DNA from: Owenia fusiformis
Taxonomy: Eukaryota; Annelida; Polychaeta; Sabellida; Oweniidae
Length of the DNA stretch: 64,000 bases
NCBI GenBank assembly: GCA_903813345.2
Contig: CAIIXF020000005.1
Span: 42,261,394-42,325,393 of the forward strand
Direction of reading: 5' to 3'
Position numbers and translations under genes: made by a program
The notes under the pieces: generated by a model
Seen by the model: only the letters and a program-made list of their open reading frames with translations
The model's database searches: none
Told to the model about the DNA's origin: nothing
Shown here: in pieces, positions 28,001-37,000 of the stretch
Layout of the letters: every line of letters starts with the position of its first letter
Position numbering within the stretch: the stretch's first letter is position 1

Positions 28001-31000
28001 AATAACAATTTACTTCATTTGATCGGTTTTAAGAGGACAATTCATTCTGATACTCTCCCTCATTTAAATGATTACACTCATGAGCTGGTAAAATGGGCTT
28101 TTCTCATTTTAAAGAACTCACACTTCAAACAAAGGTTATAAATTAATAATGTATGTTGTGTTCTCAAAGTTTTTGACTACAAATTAATTTTTGTCATCAA
28201 ACATTTCAGCAAAACCGCTTACCTTTTCAACTTGAAATTTTTACAGATGCAAAAGTAGACTAGTGTCAAGATCTGAGAAGGTTTAGGGCTTGCTGGATAA
28301 ATTTCTCAGTGGTCATTCTGAATTTTTCCAGAAATCTTGTCATAAAGGAAAACCACCTATTCACTTGAAATTTAAAAGATAGAACAGACTATGTGCCAAT
28401 ATCTGATTAGGTTTTGGGAATGCTGACTTGTACTTAGGCACATGGTGGCCATTTTGAATTTTTTGATTAATCGGCCATTTTGAATTTTTCAACCTATTTT
28501 TCAAATTAACATATTTATTTTTATTTGAAAATCATCTTCAAGTTCTCAGGAATTCAAACCTGACCTTTGATTTGATTTCTTGACCTTTGGGTGACCTTTA
28601 GTGACCTTCCAAGTTTGAAAGATTGATTTTTAAAAATGATTTTTTTTATTCAAATTTAGGCAAGTTTAATACAAAAGATCTACTGAAGTCTGAAAAGGTA
28701 AAGTTTTCAAGGTCAAGGTCATCAAACTAGGTCACAAATGCTGATATTTAAGTTTTTCAAAGTTTGAGACTACAATTCCATTCTTGTCATCAAAGTTCCA
28801 GGAAGACCGCTGATCTGTTGAAGGCCCTCAATTTTAAGAAAGGGCCCTTTTGGAAAATGGGCCAAAAGATGATATTTTTTATACATTTCAACAAACAATG
28901 TGTACATATAGTGATTAAAACAACCATTAAAACAATGTTCAAGGTACCTCTTTATTTCCATTAAACAACATATTGTGACCCTTGTGATATACATGTTTAG
29001 AAATATTGAAATGTCACTTCCACTTTAGATGCTGGTTCAAAGCGGCCTGAATCTGGAGCTCTATCTGAAGAGAGTGCTGTGTGTCTTACTGAGGATAAAC
29101 TGGTACCCAGCAAGGAGGACTTTGTTAGTTCAAAACAACTTATATCATACGCCAGACAGATTGCAGTTGGCATGGTAGGTGTTAGTGTACTATATAAATC
29201 CCAGATGAATCTATTAAAATTACGTATTGAACTAAAACTTCTGAAGTGTGGTCTTGTGAAATTCAAATAGACTAATCTAAAAGATCTTTCTGCTCTGAAA
29301 GATTAAGCATATACATGTAGTTATATAGAATAATTTGCAACTGCTCATTTAGCATGACATAGAAATATTCACGTGCAATTACAGGAATATTTATCACAGA
29401 AGAAATTTGTACATCGAGACCTAGCATGTCGTAATGTACTTGTCTTTGATCACAACTTGGTGAAGATATCTGACTTTGGCCTGACTCGGGATATATATGA
29501 GAACAGCCTCTATCTTAAAACCACACCTGGAAAGCTTCCGTTTAAATGGATGGCTATTGAGTCAATATTTGACCAAATTTATACAATTAGAAGTGATGTG
29601 TAAGTATGAAAGGGAGCTCCGACATCCAATCGTTTAGAGGGAGGGGGTTAACCAATAGGCCAAATCTAAGATACTGCGAGCAGCTTAATTGTACATTTGA
29701 TCATTTTGGGAATAATTGTTTTTGAAAATCATACACTTGGTAACAAAGGGGTTCTTTGACACTAATTATCCAAGCGAATAAAGTTCAGTAGGGATATAGT
29801 GAAACCATTCAAGATAACTCAAATACTAATGGACAGATTTTCTTTATATCGGTGAATAGTTGAAATTTTGGTAGTGTATTAACAACATCTATCTATTTTA
29901 TATATATTCAGAATTTTCACCATGATCCCCTGGTGCCATGGTGGGGGGTCCGGAAAATGGGAATTTGCGTTAATTTTGAGATCTTTCTAAGTATAGCCTT
30001 ATTATACTCATATGAAAGGCAATTTAGAGTAGATTGCAAACATTGTATCTGTTTTGCAATTTGGGCCTTGTAAAATTCAAAATGGCCACCTTATGTGAGG
30101 TTTCGCAATAATTTTCTGATCCCTTTAAAGTATGGCTATATTATACTCAAATTGAAGGAATTTTAGGGTAGATCATTACCTTGGTGTTGTCTTTCTGATT
30201 TGTGCTTCAGAAAATTCAAAATGGCTGCCAACAGGAATTTGCATTTATTTTGAGATCTTTCTGAAGTAATACTTTATTATACTCAAATGGAAGGCAATTT
30301 AAAGTGGATTCCAGATATCGTATCTGTGTGTAATTTGTTCACAATAATTTTCTGATCTCTTCAACGTACATGTATGGCTATGTTATTCTCAAACTGTAGG
30401 TAATTTAGTGCAGATAACTGATTTGTGCCTCAGAAAATTCAAATTGTCTTTATTGTTTGTGCCTTTAAGACTCTCAAATGGTCATCCAAATGCTTTTTAA
30501 GAATGGTAGAAATTCTGATATATCTCTAATGTTTCCAAACTTCAGATTTTTTTGTGACAAATAAAGATTCATATGTGTTATAGTGTTTGTTGGGATTTGC
30601 TACTCCATGGAGTTGCCGTTTTCTAGTTCTGAAAATGTGTACATGTATATTGCATTTGTCTTTTTCGGTTCTAATGAATTTCGACATTTCTACTTCTCAA
30701 CTTCAGCTTCAATAACTTCAGTATTAGATATCTCAATTCTATTTCAGTATAAATTGAAAATTAGGATTTAATGGAAACATTAGCATGCCTAGAATATATA
30801 CATGGCTACTGCCATTATGCACCCTACATTCTGTGCTTCCACTTGAAAGGGATATATCATGCTGTCATCTTTTAAGATTTCACTTGGGAAGTCATGTCAT
30901 AGACATGATGATAGACATGATGATAGCCTTATAAAAAGTCAAGGGAAGTGAAGAAAAAATTGAAATAAAAATACCAATCCAGTCCATTTCCAGGTCAAAG

Positions 31001-34000
31001 TCCAGGTCCAAGTCAAGGTCCAGGTCTAAGTCCAGATCAGGTCCCAGTCCAGTCAAAGTCCAGGTTCAGGGCCATGTCCAGTCCGGTTCCAAGGCCAGTC
31101 GAGGTCCAAAGGCAGTCCAGGTCTAAGTCCAGTCCAAGTCCAGCACAGGTTCAATCCAGTCAAGATCCAAGTCCAGTCCAAAGCCAGTCCAATCCAGGTC
31201 CAAGTCCAGGCCAATGTCTAGGTCCAAATCCAGGTCCAAGTCCAGTCCAGGTCTACGTCCAAGTCAAGTCCTGGTCCAAGTCCAGTTCAGGTCCAAGTCA
31301 AGTCTAGTCCAGGCCCAAGTCCAGTTTAGGTCCAAGTTTAGACCAGGCAAGGTCTAAGTCCAAGTCCAGGTCAGAGTCCAGTCAAGGTCCAAGTCCAGTC
31401 CAGTCTGTCCTTCCATCCGTCCATACAGAAGATCTGTCATCTGGAGTCTGAGATTGAACTTGTTCAATTTCCCCAGTCTAGTGATCTTTGATTTAATCCT
31501 TCTAAAAGTTTATTCTTTTATTCTAAGCTGAGAAGCTCTGAGCATAGTTTTGCACAGAAAGTGATGACCACTTGTCTAGAAGGGGATTTGTGCAATTTTC
31601 CTTCTCTGTAATCGACGAGATGAGAGTTGATGACATCACTCTCTTAATGAAATCTTAAAGGCCCACTTTGGGATTTTTTAACATTTTTGGGCAAAATAGA
31701 GACTTACATTTAAATTTCATAGTATGCCCAATGTATTGATAAGGAACTTGTCTTTCATTTGACACCAACAACAACTCGAATGGACCACATCAAAGCTTAC
31801 AATAAATTATCTAAAAATATTTTTGATCTGTCAAGATTTACATATCAAGTTTTTATCATTGAAAGATGGCAAAGTTTTTTTTTTATAGAAGTGTTGCCAT
31901 CTTTTAAACCAATAGTAATTTAAAATATGCACTTTGTTTAACATGTGCATGCATGTCTTATGATTTCAGAAATTCAAATGCTTTTTTCTACGTGAGGTAT
32001 TTTTTTCTTGGTTCAATATTAAAGCAAATCAAACTTTGTGTCATATTTGAGCAAGTGTGTTAGTAAAATGAATCTATGATTATTATTATTTTTTCTTCTT
32101 AATTAAGTATAGTGCAGCTTTTTTAGATGGGGGCTTACTTGAAGTGAGCACATATATTTCTAAATGATCAACATTGACTATATATAGATATAGGATTTTA
32201 TTAGTACTGATGCCCTTTTAGGGCCAAACGTACATCCGATATACAATTTTCAATAACAGTAAATATAGCAATAAAGTAAAGAAAATAGGATTACATTCTT
32301 CAAATGACATATATAAAATGTTACTTTGATATAAGAATCCTGTCTCTACCAATCATTAGATACTTTATCATGTCAGCAGCTTCTTTTAATATGATCCCCT
32401 CACTCGTCAATAGAAAAATTGTCTTTTGGTGATCATTCATGTTTTTAAAATTACTACACAGGTTTTCAAGTTTTTCAATATGGGATTTTCTGATAAACTC
32501 CAATTTTTTACATTTGAATAAAAAGTGTGTTTCATCTTCTATAACCGAGTCCTTACATATTTTACAAAATCGACTATTAAGATCAGTAATTGGTTTTGTA
32601 TATCGGCCTCTCTCTATCTCTAGATTGTGGGCGCTTATACGTAATCTAGTTAAATGTTTAGCGTTTGAAAGTCTCGTTTCTGAAAGGTAGTGTTCAAACC
32701 CAAAGTGCGATTTTAGTTGTTTAAATAATCTAAGTTTCCCCCCATTCCCACTTATCAGATTCTTCCAATATACTTGATATCTCTCTATTAATTTCTTTTT
32801 GACTTTAATAGCAAGCCTATTTGTGCTCTTCTCTATGTTTACCTTATCTTCAAGATTCAATTCATCAGACATTTTTATTTTAATATGGCACAGTATATTT
32901 TTGAGTTGTTTGTGCCATGTAAATGTGTTATTTGTTAAAACAAATGTTTTACTCATAATTAATGAATCGTTTAGTAAACTCCCATTTGCACTCAACTCTA
33001 AATGACCGAGGTATTTGATTTGTCTTTTTATAATATCGACTACCAAAGGTATTCTTCCCAATTCTCCTCTTACTGCCATGTTTGTGGCTTTTCTATGAAC
33101 TCCGAGAACATATTTTTGGAACCGAATATGATTGTTTTCAATTAAAGCACTTTCGTATTTATGTTCAATATCTCTATTAGTTAGGCAGTCACGCTTGGTA
33201 TATATATCAGTACACCATATTTCCGACCCGTATAAAGCAACGGGTTTGATAAGTTGATCATACAATTTCATTTTCAGTGAAGACTTCATCTCTGTGCCGC
33301 TTGTCAATTGATAAACTTTAAACATGGCTTTATTTGCTTTTTCCTTTATGTTTTGCTGGGCCGGTTTAAAAGATCCCGAAGCACTTAAGATAATTCCCAA
33401 ATATGTATACCTTTGAACATTTTGTATAATCTTACCATTTATTTGAAATCGTTCTTGACAAACTTTGCCACATTTCCAGAATTTCATAATTTTTGTTTTG
33501 TCAATGTTAATTTCAAGTTTCCAGTCATCACAGAAGGATTCAAGAGTGTTTAATTTTAGCTGCATTCCTTCTTTACTAGTATCAAATATGACTAAATCGT
33601 CTGCGAATAGCAAACTGCTAACATGTTGAGTTTCAAGGAATGGAGATTTCCCAACATTATCAAACTTTTTTATAATATCATTTATATATATGTTAAATAA
33701 TAATGGACTGAGCGAGTCTCCTTGTTTTACACCCCTAGCACATGAAAACGATTCCGTATAAGTTGAGTGATTAAGTTTTACACACGCCGTGGCATTTTCA
33801 TACATATATATACATTTTCCAGTGTTTTGCTAAATATGGAAAGTATGTATATGATTATCCCACCGAGTGAAGTTCGAGGGGGATATAGGAAAGCTGTTCG
33901 TCTGTTTGTTTGCCAGTCTGGGCAATAATTCAAATACCGTTTTGACTTATGGTTGTAGGACATCTGCTGGAGAAGGAATTTCCAATATGCTCTCATAATT

Positions 34001-37000
34001 CAAAATGGCCACTATTTTTCATAAAAAACATAATCCTAAATAACATAAATACTATTTGACAGCTTTGGTTTAAAATTCATAAGCTGATGCCTAGGGACAA
34101 AAAAGCTTTGCTCAAACAGAGATTTTCAAGATGGCTGCTGAATTCAAAATGGCCTCCATTGTTTGTAAAAGAACATTATCATTGATAACTCAAATACCAT
34201 ATGAGGGATTTTGTCTAAATTTTCTTTGCCTTGAGATACAGGAGCTCTGCTCAAAAAGACATTTATAATATTTGATATCTCCAATATCATTGCTTGAATT
34301 TGCTTCATATAAGCTGATGTCAGAGATCAAAACAGCTAAAATTCAATATTGCTGTCATTCTTCATAAAAACGTTAATCAAGGGAGGAATTTTCAAGATGG
34401 CAGTTAAATATCAAAATGGTCACCTTTTCATTAAAAGAACACAATCTTTGATGAGTCAAATACCAGTGGAGCAATTTTGTTCAAATTTTATATGGTGATA
34501 CCTCTGATGACATTTCACCAATTTAAAGTTAGGAGTTTCAGATTTAAATACAAAAAGAGGAAAATCTTTTAATTTGTCTGAAAAAGAACCTCGATATTTT
34601 ACAAAATGAGCATGCTAAACAATTAACATATATAGAAACTATGAACCATAAAGTTTGAGAGGGTGATTACTTACATGAGGTGAACTACAAGCAATGATAC
34701 TTGGGTTTTGTTCAATCATTTCATTAAAGTGGATATAGTCATTGAAATGTGTTGAACATATTGAAATACACCATATGCTAAATTCAGTCCCTGTTTCTTA
34801 ATAAAAGCATTAAACTAAGAATTAAAAACATTTAATGATAACACTTTTTCAGGTGGTCATTTGGTGTTACATTATGGGAACTGGTAACTTTAGGTGGCTC
34901 CCCCTATCCTGGTGTGTCGGGCAATGAACTTTTCAAATTGCTGAAAGATGGCTATCGTATGGAGAAGCCGGATAACTGTAGTCCTGAAATGTAAGTTAAA
35001 TGAAATGGGCCGATCGGGTGTGGGCAAGACAGATGCCAACACTGAACTGGATATAAGTTATTTATAATCTGACAAAAATTAAGATTTCTTAAAGGCAGAA
35101 TCAGATTTAGCAATTACTTTGGTGCTTCACCTTGACGAAAATTGCTTCAATTTTAGATTATTTTTGGCTCATATCATTCCTTGTGATGTCTATTTTCTAA
35201 AAATTCCTCAAGTATATACTTTATTTGAGGAAAACTAAAGATTTTTAAAATAATGCAATCATTTGTCTATTTTTAGGTCACCACCGGAAAGTGGTGACAT
35301 ACAGGGTGTTCACTAATTAATGACACTAGGTCTCTCGTTTTGTCAAAGGAGGAGGGAAAGTATTGCAACAGACAGTCATATGTTGTTTCAGACAGTCATA
35401 TGTTGGATTGTGGCTATTCTCTGAGGATTTAAACAGGTGCATGTGTTAGAGCAACACATTACCTCCAGGAAAAGCACTCATAAAGATGATAAAATAATTT
35501 CGACTTTGAGACAGGGGAGGTGCAAACAACCCACCCACATGTTTTTTCTGAAATGCTGTTCTGGTTTTTAACCCCTTCCACCCCTGCTTTTTCAATTTTT
35601 GTTGTATCAATATGTTGCGTTTTGACACACAGTTAACCACTTTAAAGGAATAAATAATTCCTTCAGGGGTTTAAAAGATATCCATTATGGCCAAAATCCA
35701 ACATATGACTGTCCAAGATCTGTTGAGAGATTGGGTCAAAATTGTATAAATGGGAGACCTTATTACTTAGTGAACACCCTGTATTGTTATGGTCTCCATT
35801 TTTTGTGACGGCAGTTGGTGATCAGCAGGTGGTGGTTGATGGTTGGCGATCTGCGTCTGTAACAAATTCTTACAACTCCCAATAACTAACAAAAAATACT
35901 GTTAAGACTGACATGAATTTTTCAAAATCATCTAAAAGTTTTCCGAAGTTAAAATCTGATTTTAGATTTCAGATTTGACCTCCTATGACCTTCTTAAGGT
36001 CTTTTTTCAACTTGCTTCAAATTGACCAATTTTTTACAAAATCATCTACAAGTTCTCAAAAGTACAAATCTGACTATAGATTTGAGATTTGACCTTCTAT
36101 GACCTTTTAAAGAAATTCGAGCAATAAAAATAACAAAATGTTACTTCTGTCACAAGATCAAACTACATATTATTTTGAAGAACTTTTCTGAATTTTTAGT
36201 CTTCAAACATGTTGGTGCAGGTGTTTAGCTTTCCAATGGTACCAAGATTAGCCGGTAACCTTTTGGAGGTTTAAACTTCTTTATTTGAAGACTTTATGAG
36301 ATCTGGCTACTCATCTATATTCTTTGACATATTCTTCACCCTACCTACATGCATTTTGTAATTTAACAATCAACACAAGTATACCAAGTTCTCGGAATAT
36401 CAAATCTGACTATAGATTTGACCTTTAATAACCTTCTCAATGTCAAAAAGATTCATAATATTGTGAGCACCTACATCTAGGTTTGTGGCATGTTATAGAA
36501 TGTTGTGCGTGTTTGCCTTCTAAATATTGCAGATCATGTTTATGTGATTAAAATGTTATCCTAAGCTAGCTGTTTCCAATTAATGATAAATGATGATATT
36601 TTTCTACTGTTATTAAATGGATGAGACTTATTTGTTATTTTGATGGTTAAGCCTTGATGTTGTGGTTTCATTTCTTGTTAATAATGTTCAGATGACCTTT
36701 AATGTCAAATGAACCTTATTAACCATATACTTCATGATCATTTTACTCCATCCCAAATGAAAAATGTTTATTCACATTTTGTTTCTTATGTTCAGCTATC
36801 AGATCATGTTAACATGTTGGCATCCTACACCCAATGAAGGACCTTTATTCACATTTTGTTTCCCATCAGATTATGTTAATATGTTGGCACCCTACACCTT
36901 ATGAAAGATCTACATTCACATTTTGTTTCCCATTTTCAGCTATCAGATTATCTTAACATTTTGGCACCCACACCTTATGAAAGATTTACATTCACATTTT

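Noticed and set aside
31074-31307. Serine/proline/glutamine-rich frame in the CCAGGTCCAAGT array
   Set aside because: By-product of the hexamer repeat; no homology or splice sites.
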